Counted from the first letter of the stretch, positions 43,731 to 53,247 are shown. The stretch: 64,000 nt of DNA from Peptoniphilus genitalis (GCF_023614525.1 NZ_CP097885.1:186001-250000); one strand, 5' to 3'. A program made the numbers and translations. The notes: generated from the letters alone by a model not told the origin.

Positions 43731-45785
43731 TTAATTTAAGTTTTTTGTAGTCTTCTTAATAAATGGAAAACTAACTGAGATAATAGCAGGTAGGAAAAGT
43801 ATGATTACAAACATACTTATAATTGCTCCCCTTGCTAAGAAGGTACAAATTGTAGATACAATTTCCATCTTGGAATAAATACCTACACCAATTGTTGCAG
43901 CCATAAAGGATAAGGCTGAAGTTACAATGGATTTTGAAGTTTCTTTAACAGCAATTTTTAAAGAACCATCTAAGTCCATGGATTTTTTGTACTCTGCCAA
44001 AAATCTATCTGTCAAAAGTATTGAATAGTCTATAGTTGATCCCAACTGGATAACTCCTATTATTATTGATGTAATAAAGGGAATTGTGTGTTTAAAATAG
44101 AAGGGAATTCCCATATTTATTTGAATAGCAAGCTCTATTGCTCCGATTAATACTACTGGAATCCCAATAGACTTAAAGACAAGGGCAATAATTAGAAATA
44201 CTACTGAAATAGAAATAATATTTACTATTTTAAAGTCCCTGTCAGAAATAACTGTTAAGTCATCAGTTAATACTGCTTCTCCAGTTAGGTAGCCTTCCTC
44301 GTCATGGTCATATATTACCTTCTTCATTTCGGAAACTTGGTTTTTTACCTCTGGCGATGCTGTTTGATACTTGGAGTTCGCCATAATCATTTGGTAACCA
44401 TTTTTGCTAAAGTTATCTTGAAGTTTATCTGGCAAAAATTCGCTAGGAATAGTAACTCCTGTTACAGAACTCACACTTAGAACAGAATTTATACCGTCAA
44501 TTCCCTTTAAGTCGCTAATTAATCCCTCTAGGTTAGAATTAGAAAGGTCGTCTTTAACAACTATAAAGTGAGTACTTGCCATGTCGTAATCCTTTTTCAT
44601 CTTGTTAAGAGCAACGATGGAATCAAGGTCCTGTGGTAGTGACCTATCTAAGTTGTAGTAAAGCTTTGTGTTTACTGATCCATAAATTGCTGGGATAAAT
44701 AAGAGGATGGCTACTAAGAATAGTGCCTTCTTATGCCTAATATTAAATTCCGACAATTTATCAAAACTTGGCAACATAACCTTGTGGTTGTATTTATTTA
44801 CTAGGTTTTCAACCATAAGAAGCATTGCTGGAAGGACTGTTACAGTTGAAATTAGACCTATTAGGACCCCTTTACTCATTACTAAGCCAATATCCTTACC
44901 TAAGCCCAGTCTCATTGCTATTAGGACAATAAATCCTGCAAAAGTTGTAAGTGATGATGCAAAAAGAGATGAAATTGTTTCTTGAATTGCAACATTCATG
45001 GCGTCATATTTTGTATCGTAATATTTTTTTTCTTCAACATACCTGTGGTAGAGAAAGATTGAATAGTCCATGGTAACAGCAAGCTGCAAAACAGCTGCTA
45101 TGGCCTTGGTTATATAAGAAATCTCTCCCAGGAATATATTTGTCCCAAAGTTATACAAGACTGCATAACCTATTGTGAGCATGAATACAAAAGGGACTAT
45201 AGTTGATTCATTTGTTAAGGACAAAATTATTAGTCCCAGGGCAACTGCAAGTCCAACATAAATTGGCGTTTCCTTGTCAATTAAGTCCTTAGTATCCTTA
45301 ACAAGTGAAGAAATCCCACTTAGGTATTTTTGATTTGACTCAATCTTTCTAATTTCATCTATAGCTGACATTGTCTTAAGAGAAGATGATGACTCACTAA
45401 ACTTTACTATCATAAGAGTTGATCCATCAGCATAAAAAATATCTTTTATCTCATCTGGTAAAAATTCGCTGGGAATCATATCCCCTACAGTAGAAGATTT
45501 TGAAATAACATCTTCTATCCCATCTATCTCAAGTATTTTCTCCCTCAAGACTTCTGCATCGTGGTCACTTCCCTCTAATATCAGCATACCTGTTGCAGCA
45601 TTCTTGAAATCTTCATCAAGAATTTTTTGACCTTGAGTTGACTTTAAATCTTGGGGCAAGTAAGACAAGATGTCATAGTTTACTCCCGTCAGCTTGTAGC
45701 CTAAGAATGAGGGAAACAAAAGCAATGTCATAACTAAGAGGACAAATTTTGGTCTGTGTGAAATAAATTTTGTAAATTTTTTCAT
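43731..45785 (-). CDS. MMPL/RND-family transporter
   Basis: A 684-residue RND-superfamily permease made of two homologous halves, each with one helix, a large outside loop and five helices: first half FVLLVMTLLLFPSFLGYKL to the helices around YVGLAVALGLIILSL; second half from ALFLVAILLFIPAIYGSV. Both halves contain the MMPL-type TMDYSIFLYHR and STIDYSILLTDR segments whose Asp carries protons. It probably exports lipids, a cell-envelope component or toxic amphiphiles. It lies between tetR and the coiled-coil partner gene. Confidence 0.9.
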   Translation of the reverse strand: MKKFTKFISHRPKFVLLVMTLLLFPSFLGYKLTGVNYDILSYLPQDLKSTQGQKILDEDFKNAATGMLILEGSDHDAEVLREKILEIDGIEDVISKSSTVGDMIPSEFLPDEIKDIFYADGSTLMIVKFSESSSSLKTMSAIDEIRKIESNQKYLSGISSLVKDTKDLIDKETPIYVGLAVALGLIILSLTNESTIVPFVFMLTIGYAVLYNFGTNIFLGEISYITKAIAAVLQLAVTMDYSIFLYHRYVEEKKYYDTKYDAMNVAIQETISSLFASSLTTFAGFIVLIAMRLGLGKDIGLVMSKGVLIGLISTVTVLPAMLLMVENLVNKYNHKVMLPSFDKLSEFNIRHKKALFLVAILLFIPAIYGSVNTKLYYNLDRSLPQDLDSIVALNKMKKDYDMASTHFIVVKDDLSNSNLEGLISDLKGIDGINSVLSVSSVTGVTIPSEFLPDKLQDNFSKNGYQMIMANSKYQTASPEVKNQVSEMKKVIYDHDEEGYLTGEAVLTDDLTVISDRDFKIVNIISISVVFLIIALVFKSIGIPVVLIGAIELAIQINMGIPFYFKHTIPFITSIIIGVIQLGSTIDYSILLTDRFLAEYKKSMDLDGSLKIAVKETSKSIVTSALSFMAATIGVGIYSKMEIVSTICTFLARGAIISMFVIILFLPAIISVSFPFIKKTTKNLN

Positions 45786-45794
45786 TCTACTCCT

Positions 45795-46379
45795 CTATCT
45801 AAATATTCTGTCTACTATTTTGTATAAAGCTGGCTTCATTTCTTCTATACCAAGAACTGAATCTGGCCTTAGGGCTGATTCACAAGTTGAAAGAACTATG
45901 TGAATTGTAAGTGACAAGACAAATAACCTCTCGGAATCAGAAAGCTCATCATTAAACAAACTTGAATACTTATTTAAAATAAATTGAAGACTGTTTTCTG
46001 CTTCCTTGTATCTGTCGTCATTTTCTACCTTGGCATAAAGGGCCCAGTTTAAATTGCTTGAAATGAGTTGCAACTCAAGGGGATCCTTGACCAAGTAATC
46101 GATTATATAATTAATGAAAGAAATATATCTCTTCTTAGGGTCGTCTCCCTGGCAAGTTGACTCAGCCTCATAAAAAAGTTCTGTCAATATATCTAAAACT
46201 ATTTTTTGTTCCAAGTCCTTTTTGTCTTTAAAGTAGTTGTAAAAAGTTCCCAGTCCTAAGCCAGTCCTATTCATAATATCTCTAATAGACGTGGGCTCAA
46301 TTCCCTTCTCTCTAAAGGAAGACATTGCGGCTTCTGATATTTTATTTTCTTTTTCTTTTTTTCTATTTTGAAATTTCAT
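45795..46379 (-). CDS. TetR/AcrR-family repressor
   Basis: A 194-residue regulator with the N-terminal helix-turn-helix SIRDIMNRTGLGLGTFYNYFKDKKDLEQKI and a helical ligand domain. First gene of the MMPL operon; two identical-type inverted repeats flank its promoter, indicating autorepression relieved by a ligand that the operon exports. Confidence 0.92.
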   Translation of the reverse strand: MKFQNRKKEKENKISEAAMSSFREKGIEPTSIRDIMNRTGLGLGTFYNYFKDKKDLEQKIVLDILTELFYEAESTCQGDDPKKRYISFINYIIDYLVKDPLELQLISSNLNWALYAKVENDDRYKEAENSLQFILNKYSSLFNDELSDSERLFVLSLTIHIVLSTCESALRPDSVLGIEEMKPALYKIVDRIFR

Positions 46380-46411
46380 TTTTACCTCCTCCTAATATTT
46401 AAATTTTCTTG

Positions 46412-46424
46412 TGAACATTGTTCA
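46412..46424. promoter_or_regulatory. TetR operator 1
   Basis: Perfect TGAAC-ATT-GTTCA palindrome downstream of the predicted tetR transcription start. Confidence 0.72.
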
Positions 46425-46439
46425 TTTTTAGCAAAGAAT

Positions 46440-46468
46440 ATAATACTACTTTTCTGAACAAAGTTCAA
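46440..46468 (-). promoter_or_regulatory. Promoter of the tetR-MMPL operon
   Basis: Minus strand TTGAAC (46468-46463), 17-bp spacer, TATTAT (46445-46440). The -35 is inside operator 2. Confidence 0.65.
46455..46467. promoter_or_regulatory. TetR operator 2
   Basis: Perfect TGAAC-AAA-GTTCA palindrome, 43 bp (about four helical turns) from operator 1, covering the -35 of the tetR operon and close to the divergent promoter. Confidence 0.72.
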
Positions 46469-46483
46469 GCTATTTTTATTTTG

Positions 46484-46512
46484 TTGAGATTAATTTTTTG
46501 ACAATGTATAAT
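46484..46512 (+). promoter_or_regulatory. Promoter of the lipoprotein gene
   Basis: TTGAGA (46484-46489), 17-bp spacer, TATAAT (46507-46512). Confidence 0.75.
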
Positions 46513-46544
46513 AAAATTTTAAAATAATTATTTACGGAGGAAAA

Positions 46545-47420
46545 ATGAAGAAAAAATCTATAATTTTTATCACTTGCCTTAGTCTTTTGACTTCTGCTTG
46601 TGGTAATAAAAATAAGAACAATCAAATAGAAGATAATAGTATTCAGACTGAAAAAGCTGAAGTCCACGAAAATAAAAGTGGAGATTATCTTGTTTCAAAT
46701 ATGAATGATGATGAGACACTTAATAAAATAAAGAAAATTATAGAAAAGAATTTAAATAAGAAGAATGGAGAAGTCTTTGCAAGTCTTGTAAGTGACTATA
46801 ACAAATCAATTCCAAAAAATTTATTAAGTGGTGACTTTACAGATCCATCTAAAGAGGATAAGCTTGATAAAATTTTGGATATGAGGTCATCTATTAAACA
46901 TGAGTACCCTGATACCAATTGCAGGATTAATTCCTTCTTGCTCTTAAAAGACAACTTATCAATAAAAGAAGACCTTCCCATTGATGATGAAATTCTTTTT
47001 ATGGACAAGGAAGCCCTAAGGTCTTCTAATTTATTTAATGAAGAAGACTTAGAAAAATTTTATAAATTATTTTCAAGAGTTAAGACAAGTCCATCTAAGG
47101 ACCCAAAGGTTCATGCTAAGGTCATGGAAAAGTTTTTGTCGAAAGTCGACTTCCCAAAAGATGTCCGTATGCTTTCAGTAGTTCTTAATGACAATTTAGA
47201 TGGAGATTACCTCTTTATAGGTCACGTTGGAGTCCTTCTTCCCCTTAATGATGGATATTTGTTCTTAGAAAAAATTTCCTTTGAAGAGCCTTATCAAGCT
47301 ATAGAGTTTTCCAAGAAGGAAGATGCTTACAGATATTTAAAAAATAAGTACAAGGACTATGTAGATCCAGAAGTGGCTCCACCCTTCATAATGGACAATG
47401 ATAAATATGTTGACCTTTAA
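46545..47420 (+). CDS. Hypothetical lipoprotein, 291 residues
   Basis: Signal peptide with lipobox: MKKKSIIFITCLSLLTSAC, Cys19 being the lipid-attachment residue, followed by an Asn/Lys-rich linker (GNKNKNNQ). The remaining 260 residues are soluble with no recognised domain (KVDFPKDVRMLSVVLNDNL, YLFIGHVGVLLPLNDGYLF). It is divergent from tetR and its promoter is 16 bp from TetR operator 2, so it may be co-regulated with the exporter operon. Confidence 0.82.
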   Translation: MKKKSIIFITCLSLLTSACGNKNKNNQIEDNSIQTEKAEVHENKSGDYLVSNMNDDETLNKIKKIIEKNLNKKNGEVFASLVSDYNKSIPKNLLSGDFTDPSKEDKLDKILDMRSSIKHEYPDTNCRINSFLLLKDNLSIKEDLPIDDEILFMDKEALRSSNLFNEEDLEKFYKLFSRVKTSPSKDPKVHAKVMEKFLSKVDFPKDVRMLSVVLNDNLDGDYLFIGHVGVLLPLNDGYLFLEKISFEEPYQAIEFSKKEDAYRYLKNKYKDYVDPEVAPPFIMDNDKYVDL

Positions 47421-47501
47421 TTAATTTAAAATATTTGAGTTTGAGAATTTCAAAAATTCAATTCCCATAATTTATAATGCAAACTTTAAAATTAAAAATG
47501 C

Positions 47502-47540
47502 AAAAAAATTGCCCCATTTTTACATGGAGCAATTTTTATT
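47502..47540. terminator. Bidirectional terminator between lipoprotein and ABC importer genes
   Basis: AAAATTGCCCCAT/ATGGAGCAATTTT hairpin with T runs on both strands, between convergent genes. Confidence 0.82.
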
Positions 47541-47556
47541 TTGCTTAAATTTATTT

Positions 47557-48699
47557 TTATTCAGCTACTTTGTTTCCATCTTTTATCTTATCTTCTCTTA
47601 ACTTCAACCTATTTGCATCAAGCTCTCTCTTTCTTTCGAAAGCGTGAAGGATAAGTGCAAGAGTTACAACTCCGTAGGAGATAAATGTTCTGAAGTACTC
47701 ACCCATCATAGCATCGCCTGTTAAAACTCTTCCCGCTTGTGGAAGAACTATAAACATTAAGTGGAAAAGGGCTGTACCTAAGATAACATTTGGTATTGAA
47801 GCCTTTGATACTGATGCACCACCAACAAGGATTGATGCTGCTGCATAAAGAGCTGCTTGGTCTTGTCCTGCATAAGTTGCAAGAGTACCAATGTTTTGTA
47901 GATAAATGATTTGTCCGTAGCAAGCAAGAACTGTTGACATAACAATTGATGCAATTCTTATTTTATCTGAGTTCATTCCTGCGTTTTGTGCAACAAATTG
48001 ATCTTGACCTACTGCCTTCATGTCGTGACCTAGTTTTGTGTTTCTAAACCATACAATGAATAGGCAAAGTAGTGCAATTATTGCAAGAGTAACTACTGGA
48101 ACATCAAAAAGAATTTGATGCTTAGCAGTAATAGGAATGTTAATTCTAAACTTTAGAATGTTATCAAATCCTTGAGCAGATGTTAGGGTAATAGAGTTTT
48201 TAATACCGTAACCTGCTGAAAGGACCATAGCCTTAGTTCTCATAGGAATTAAAGTTCCGCAGAAGTAAAGTAGGAATAACATATACCAACCTAGGATAAA
48301 GAAGGCAAGCATCATTGATGTGATCATTTCTCTACCCCTTGCCCTATTAAGAACTCTACCTGAAAATTGTCCAAGTAAAATTGCAATTGGAGTACCAATT
48401 AGAGCAGCAATAAGAAGTCCTGTCGCTCCAGTGAATCCCCAGTCTTGAGCAAAGATTATTCCAATTTGTCCTGCCATAGCTCCTAGAGGAATACCAAAGT
48501 TGATTCCCATACCTGCTATGATTGGAATTATAAGAGAAAGTACTAAGAAGGTATTTCTTACCATTCTCTTTGAAAGTTCATTTGTAATATAAGATAGTGG
48601 TGGTTTGGCAATAAGAAGTCCCGCCACAACTATAATTATAAACAAAATTGGAACCATAAATCTGTATAAAAATTCTTTGAAATTAAATTTTTTATTCAT
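47557..48699 (-). CDS. ABC transporter permease (BPD_transp_2 family)
   Basis: A 380-residue inner-membrane permease of the ribose/nucleoside-importer type with about 9-10 helices. The family motif region VGQDQFVAQNAGMNSDKIRIASIVMSTVLACYG and ILVGGASVSKASIPNVILGTALF is clear. Last gene of the four-gene importer operon; overlaps the other permease by 8 nt. Confidence 0.88.
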   Translation of the reverse strand: MNKKFNFKEFLYRFMVPILFIIIVVAGLLIAKPPLSYITNELSKRMVRNTFLVLSLIIPIIAGMGINFGIPLGAMAGQIGIIFAQDWGFTGATGLLIAALIGTPIAILLGQFSGRVLNRARGREMITSMMLAFFILGWYMLFLLYFCGTLIPMRTKAMVLSAGYGIKNSITLTSAQGFDNILKFRINIPITAKHQILFDVPVVTLAIIALLCLFIVWFRNTKLGHDMKAVGQDQFVAQNAGMNSDKIRIASIVMSTVLACYGQIIYLQNIGTLATYAGQDQAALYAAASILVGGASVSKASIPNVILGTALFHLMFIVLPQAGRVLTGDAMMGEYFRTFISYGVVTLALILHAFERKRELDANRLKLREDKIKDGNKVAE

Positions 48700-49768
48700 C
48701 TTTACTCCTCCTTGTAAGTGCGTAAATTATCATTCCATTTGTGATTATCATTCTTAGTATTTCTGAAATATCTATATTTAGTGCACCATTTATAACTGTA
48801 GGAGTAAGTGTAATTACACCTTGGAATAAAAATGTACCAATTATAACATTTGGAATAGATGCCTTGTTAATACTTGCACCACCAATTAGTAGGGCTGCTA
48901 CTGTTTGGAAGGTAAAGGCAAGTGGAGCTTGGTAAAGTTGGATAAAACCATAGGATTGTTGGTAAATAATAATTCCAACTGCTGCAAGTACTGTAGAGAA
49001 TATTACAGAAACTAGCCTTACCCTGTTAATATTAATTCCAGATGCTCTCGCATACTCTGGGTTAGATCCAACAGCTGTCATAGCTGTACCAGTTTTTGTC
49101 TTGAAGAATGCCCAAACAATAAATGCCATAAGAGCAAAGATTAAGAACATTCCAACTGGAATCCTAACTCCAAGTATATTAATAGATAAGAAGTTGTTTA
49201 AAAGACCATCTGTAATTCTAGTTCCATTTTCTAGGACCTTGGACTTCATCCAATAGTCTGCAACTGGAACTTGTTGTGAAAGTCCCTTACCACTATAACT
49301 TAATACGGAAACTGGATTCTTGTATGGAAGAATTAAGTATGCAATACACATAAAGGCTGTGAATGAATATCCTACATAAGTAGCTATAAGCATTTCATCG
49401 CCCTTAATCCTATTTAATAAAATTCCGTAGAAAAATCCAAAAACTACTGCTATTAGAGCAGCAAATATCATTGCAATAAATATACCTGTGAAACCTTTGA
49501 AGCCAAATTCAATAGATGTAACTCCACCAAGTATTCCTGCTACAACACCAATTGGAATACCAAAGTTTAGTCCACAACCAGATTGTACCATAGGCACAAG
49601 AGATAGAACTAAAACTGAAAACATTCCAAATCTTGAAAGTACGTTTTGGACTGAGTCAGTAAGAGAAACACCAGCCATTGGAGCAGCTATAAAAAGCATT
49701 AAGAGGAAAATTCCAATGATAAGTCTTGGTATTCCTATTTGTTGTATTAAACTTTTCTTTTTAGTCAT
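48692..49768 (-). CDS. ABC transporter permease (BPD_transp_2 family)
   Basis: Second permease, about 358 residues and homologous to the downstream one (VGSNPEYARASGININRVRLVSVIFSTVLAAVG, LLIGGASINKASIPNVIIGTFLF). The frame is open to a GTG at 49789, but GGAG 9 nt before ATG 49768-49766 favours that start (MTKKKSLIQQIG). Heterodimer of the two permeases is expected. Overlaps the ATPase gene by 8 nt. Confidence 0.87.
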   Translation of the reverse strand: MTKKKSLIQQIGIPRLIIGIFLLMLFIAAPMAGVSLTDSVQNVLSRFGMFSVLVLSLVPMVQSGCGLNFGIPIGVVAGILGGVTSIEFGFKGFTGIFIAMIFAALIAVVFGFFYGILLNRIKGDEMLIATYVGYSFTAFMCIAYLILPYKNPVSVLSYSGKGLSQQVPVADYWMKSKVLENGTRITDGLLNNFLSINILGVRIPVGMFLIFALMAFIVWAFFKTKTGTAMTAVGSNPEYARASGININRVRLVSVIFSTVLAAVGIIIYQQSYGFIQLYQAPLAFTFQTVAALLIGGASINKASIPNVIIGTFLFQGVITLTPTVINGALNIDISEILRMIITNGMIIYALTRRSKDE

Positions 49769-51353
49769 TTCCAAGCTCTCCTTCCCCACTCATTAGAAGT
49801 CCAAACTTTGTTGGATCAGCACTAGCTGGAAGTATTCCTGCGATTTTACCTTCACAAATAACAGCAATTCTATCACAAATACTTCTTAGTTCTTCAAGTT
49901 CTGATGAAACCATTACAATAGTTGTGTTGTCTTTTTCATTAGATTCCTTTAGGGCATCAAGAACAAGTTCCTTAGCACCTATGTCAATACCTCTTGTAGG
50001 TTCTGATACAAATAGTAGGTCTGGATCCATGGCAAAGGCCTTGGCAAGACAAACTTTTTGTTGGTTACCACCAGATAAGTTCCCAGCCTTTTGATCAGAA
50101 CCTGTAGTCCTGATAGCAAGAGACTTAATATATTCGTCAGATAATTCTCTCATTTTAACTTCATCTCTAAATTTGAAGCCAAATCTCTTTTTAATAAACT
50201 TTTCTTGGACCTGCATTGCGTTAAAGGCAATATTCCAAAAGATTGGTTCTTCTAGTAAAAGTCCAACTCCCCTTCTATCTTCAGATACAAAGGCAATTTT
50301 ATTTTTTAAGATATCTAGAGTATCACCAAGTTTTAATTCTTTTCCATTGTAAGTGATCTTACCACCTACAGGATAAGTTCCAAGGATTCCATTAGGTATG
50401 CCAAGTTTTCCTTGACCAGCAAGACCAGCAATACCTAGGATTTCACCCCTAATAACTGAAAGATTAACATCATATACAGCTTCACCTGGCATATCAACCC
50501 AGAGATGTTCAATTTCCATTATATGGTCATTGGATTCAAGGTTCTTTTCAAGTCTTTCCTTGGCAACCTTCTTTTCTCCATCTCTTCCAACCATCCATTG
50601 AGCTATTTGTTCAATAGATAGGTCTTCATTTTTTCGATCTTCAATTATTTCACCATCTCTTAGAACAACAACTTGATCACAAACACTTGTGATTTCACGA
50701 AGTCTGTGAGTAATGAAAATTATGGAAATTCCAAGATTTGCAAGAGTCCTCAAAGATTCTGTAAGGTTATTTGCCTCACTTTCTGTAAGAACTGCTGTTG
50801 GCTCATCCATAATAATTAATTTTACATCTTTCCTTGTCATTTCCCTTGCAATTTCAATAAATTGCTTGTGACCTACAGGCATTTCTGAAACAAGTGCATT
50901 AGTGTCAATGTTTACTTCAAGAGTATCTAGTGATTTGCCTGCAATTTTTATATTTTCCTTTGCATCAATACTTTCTAATTTTTTTCCAAAAATTTTAGAT
51001 ATTACAGAAGGATTAGTTTCTTCCATATCTAGAGTAATATTTTCTGCAACAGTAAATCCAGGGATCAAACTAAATTCTTGATGCACCATTCCTATGCCCG
51101 CATTTAAGGCGTCAATTGGATTTTTAAAGTCAATTAATTTTCCGTCAAAATAAATTTCACCGTTGTAACCGCCTGTGTCTCTAATTACTTCCATTCCAAA
51201 AATTATATTCATTAGAGTTGACTTACCGGCACCATTTTCTCCAACAAGCCCTAGGATTTCTCCCTTATTGAGAGAGAAATTTACATCCTTTAAGACGGCA
51301 TTTTCGCCAAAACTCTTGCTGACATTCTTGACTTCAAGTAAACTATTTGTCAA
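49761..51353 (-). CDS. Sugar/nucleoside-type ABC transporter ATPase (two ABC domains)
   Basis: About 530 residues with two nucleotide-binding domains, as in RbsA/MglA/YufO. Domain 1: Walker A GENGAGKST, Walker B LIIMDEPTAVL, with a signature-like SEMPVGHKQF. Domain 2: degenerate Walker A GLAGQGKLG, signature NLSGGNQQK, and LLFVSEPTRGIDIGAKE. The usual catalytic asymmetry of this class is thus present. No ATG is available; TTG 51353 (7 nt after GGAGG) or the adjacent TTG 51356 is the start. Confidence 0.9.
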   Translation of the reverse strand: MTNSLLEVKNVSKSFGENAVLKDVNFSLNKGEILGLVGENGAGKSTLMNIIFGMEVIRDTGGYNGEIYFDGKLIDFKNPIDALNAGIGMVHQEFSLIPGFTVAENITLDMEETNPSVISKIFGKKLESIDAKENIKIAGKSLDTLEVNIDTNALVSEMPVGHKQFIEIAREMTRKDVKLIIMDEPTAVLTESEANNLTESLRTLANLGISIIFITHRLREITSVCDQVVVLRDGEIIEDRKNEDLSIEQIAQWMVGRDGEKKVAKERLEKNLESNDHIMEIEHLWVDMPGEAVYDVNLSVIRGEILGIAGLAGQGKLGIPNGILGTYPVGGKITYNGKELKLGDTLDILKNKIAFVSEDRRGVGLLLEEPIFWNIAFNAMQVQEKFIKKRFGFKFRDEVKMRELSDEYIKSLAIRTTGSDQKAGNLSGGNQQKVCLAKAFAMDPDLLFVSEPTRGIDIGAKELVLDALKESNEKDNTTIVMVSSELEELRSICDRIAVICEGKIAGILPASADPTKFGLLMSGEGELGND

Positions 51354-51387
51354 CAAAACCCCTCCATCTTCATAATCATAAAATTAA

Positions 51388-51418
51388 AATCAACGGTAGC
51401 CCGTTGACTTTAATTTTT
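51388..51418 (-). terminator. Attenuating hairpin between binding-protein and ATPase genes
   Basis: TCAACGG/CCGTTGA stem with GCTA loop (51390-51407), followed on the minus strand by TTTTAATTTT. A partial terminator or RNA-stabilising stem would give more binding protein than membrane components. Confidence 0.65.
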
Positions 51419-51463
51419 TTAATAAGATATTTACTTATTTGTTAATGTTTTAGAATAATTTAA

Positions 51464-52801
51464 TTATTCAGCTTTTCCTTCTGCATTTTCTTGAGCTTCC
51501 TTAATAGCATCTAAGTCTACGTTTAGGTTTAGATATTTTTCAGGAACTTTAATCTTATCCATGCCTAGGTATCCTCTACCATATACATAAGTGTCTTGAG
51601 CTAGTAAGAAGTGGTTGTCCTTAGTTTCTCCAGTAGCTCTGTCTATATAGTTTTCAGCCATCCATTTTGCACCTTCAGTGTATTTTTGAATAGAAGCAAG
51701 GATTTGTTCTTGGTTAAGAAGTTCGCCTTGACCCTTAAGAACTTCCATAACGTGGTCAACAGCACCAAGAGTTAATGAATAACCTAGAGAGTATGCCCAA
51801 GTACCCATTCTCTTGTCTCCACCTTTTTCGATAACTGCTTTTTCAACAGCAGCGTTAATTGCCTTCCAGTCTCCAGCCATGTTTTGGATGTCTACTGAGA
51901 ATGCCTTAGGGTAACCCATAATTGGAGATGGTAAGTCTTGTTCTACAAAGATTGCTCCACCAGCTGCAACACCTCTAAGAAGTGGTTCAGTGTGGGCGTC
52001 ATTTGTACAGAAGAAAGCAGTGTCTTTACCATACTTGTCGATCCAAGGTTGGATATTTTCTGCGATATATTGTTGCGCTCCTGGAACACCAATATCAGTT
52101 GTAGGATCTGGTGCGTTTAATGAAATAAATTCAAGTCCTAGGTCCTTACAAGCTTCTTCCATGATTGCACGTCTAAGAGCAAGAAGTTCAATAGACATGT
52201 GTCTTGGGAAAGTAATGTGAGCAAATTTAGTAGCTCCCATTTCTTTAGCAGCAGCTATAATTCTATATCCTCTTGATACGTTGTCAGCATCCATTACAAG
52301 GTCAGACGCATTTTCTACCATTACTGTATCTTCTTGAGCAACTAAGTTTACAAGAAGGATATCAGGTCTTTTTTCTCTAATTTGGTTAAATGCTGCAACA
52401 GTTCCTGGAACTGATTGGTTAACAATAACAGCCTTCATTAGAGGATCGTCTGCCATAGCAACGATTTTAGAAATTGTAGTTTCTTGTTCAGCTTCAAATC
52501 TGTCTGGATAAGTATCGTGTTTAATAATTCCACCATTATCAGCAGAGCCGTAAAGTTCAATTGCTTTTTCAGCAGCACGAAACTCATCTTCAGCTTGAGA
52601 TACTGTACCAGTAACAATTCCGATGTGATATTCTTCGCCGTCTTTTAGAGTTTCAAACTTTGCTTTTTGTCCTGCTTCTGCAGTTGTGGAAGCTTCTTTG
52701 CCTTCCTTTGCAGCTCCGTTATCAACTTTTTGACATCCAGCGAATGCCATTGCCATAATCATTAAAAGCATGATTCCCATAAACCCTTTAAATTTTTTCA
52801 T
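51464..52801 (-). CDS. DUF3798 substrate-binding lipoprotein of an ABC importer
   Basis: A 445-residue lipoprotein: signal peptide MKKFKGFMGIMLLMIMAMAFAGC with Cys23 as lipid anchor, then a periplasmic-binding-protein fold. HIGIVTGTVSQAEDEFRAAEKAIELYG, IKHDTYPDRFEAEQETTISKI and LVNLVAQEDTVMVENASDLVMDADNVSRGYRI match the DUF3798 family, found with RbsA-type ABC systems. The ligand is not known; by partner type it would be a sugar, nucleoside or similar small molecule. First gene of the operon. Confidence 0.85.
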   Translation of the reverse strand: MKKFKGFMGIMLLMIMAMAFAGCQKVDNGAAKEGKEASTTAEAGQKAKFETLKDGEEYHIGIVTGTVSQAEDEFRAAEKAIELYGSADNGGIIKHDTYPDRFEAEQETTISKIVAMADDPLMKAVIVNQSVPGTVAAFNQIREKRPDILLVNLVAQEDTVMVENASDLVMDADNVSRGYRIIAAAKEMGATKFAHITFPRHMSIELLALRRAIMEEACKDLGLEFISLNAPDPTTDIGVPGAQQYIAENIQPWIDKYGKDTAFFCTNDAHTEPLLRGVAAGGAIFVEQDLPSPIMGYPKAFSVDIQNMAGDWKAINAAVEKAVIEKGGDKRMGTWAYSLGYSLTLGAVDHVMEVLKGQGELLNQEQILASIQKYTEGAKWMAENYIDRATGETKDNHFLLAQDTYVYGRGYLGMDKIKVPEKYLNLNVDLDAIKEAQENAEGKAE

Positions 52802-53247
52802 TTTTTACACCTCTTCTAATTTATTTAATATTGGTTTATAAATTATAGAGATTTTATCACATTAAATGGCAAAATACAATGGAAATATGATTTAATTTTC
52901 ATATTTTCTAAAAAATAAATACAATAATTTTACATGTCTAAATATGGAATTGTTAATTTAGTAATTTAAATATACTTCAGATAAGTTTGAAATTAACATA
53001 TTCTATGAATTTATAGTTTTTTGTTTTTAGCTTTTATTTGTAAAAATCTAGTTTTTATAAGCTTGTAAAAGTATAAAACTTTTGCCATTTTAACTCCTAT
53101 CAGTCTAAAGTGTTTTGAATTTAAAAAAACCTGACTTAAGTCAGGCTGAAAATTTATTTTTATAAAATTTTAAAAAATCTAATATTTTTTTATTAATATT
53201 TTTAAATTTATGAAGTAAACTTAAAACTCTAGTCCTATCAAGTGTAC
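52802..53247. other. Intergenic region upstream of the ABC importer operon
   Basis: About 445 bp, very AT-rich. It contains a possible minus-strand promoter TTGTAT-17-TAAAAT for the importer, and at 53130-53145 a terminator hairpin for the DUF1275 gene. No riboswitch consensus (purine, thiamine or similar) was recognised and no open frame with an RBS was seen. Confidence 0.5.
53122..53147 (-). terminator. Terminator downstream of the DUF1275 gene
   Basis: Self-complementary CCTGACTTAAGTCAGG followed on the minus strand by seven T. It is 100 nt beyond the stop. Confidence 0.7.

Noticed and set aside
46476-46667. Minus-strand frame over the start of the lipoprotein gene
   Set aside because: It overlaps the lipoprotein signal peptide and promoter and has no RBS.
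53030-53070. Third copy of the 18-bp repeat family
   Set aside because: One or two units look similar (a YKLIK-like reading on the minus strand), but there is no sustained 18-nt register.
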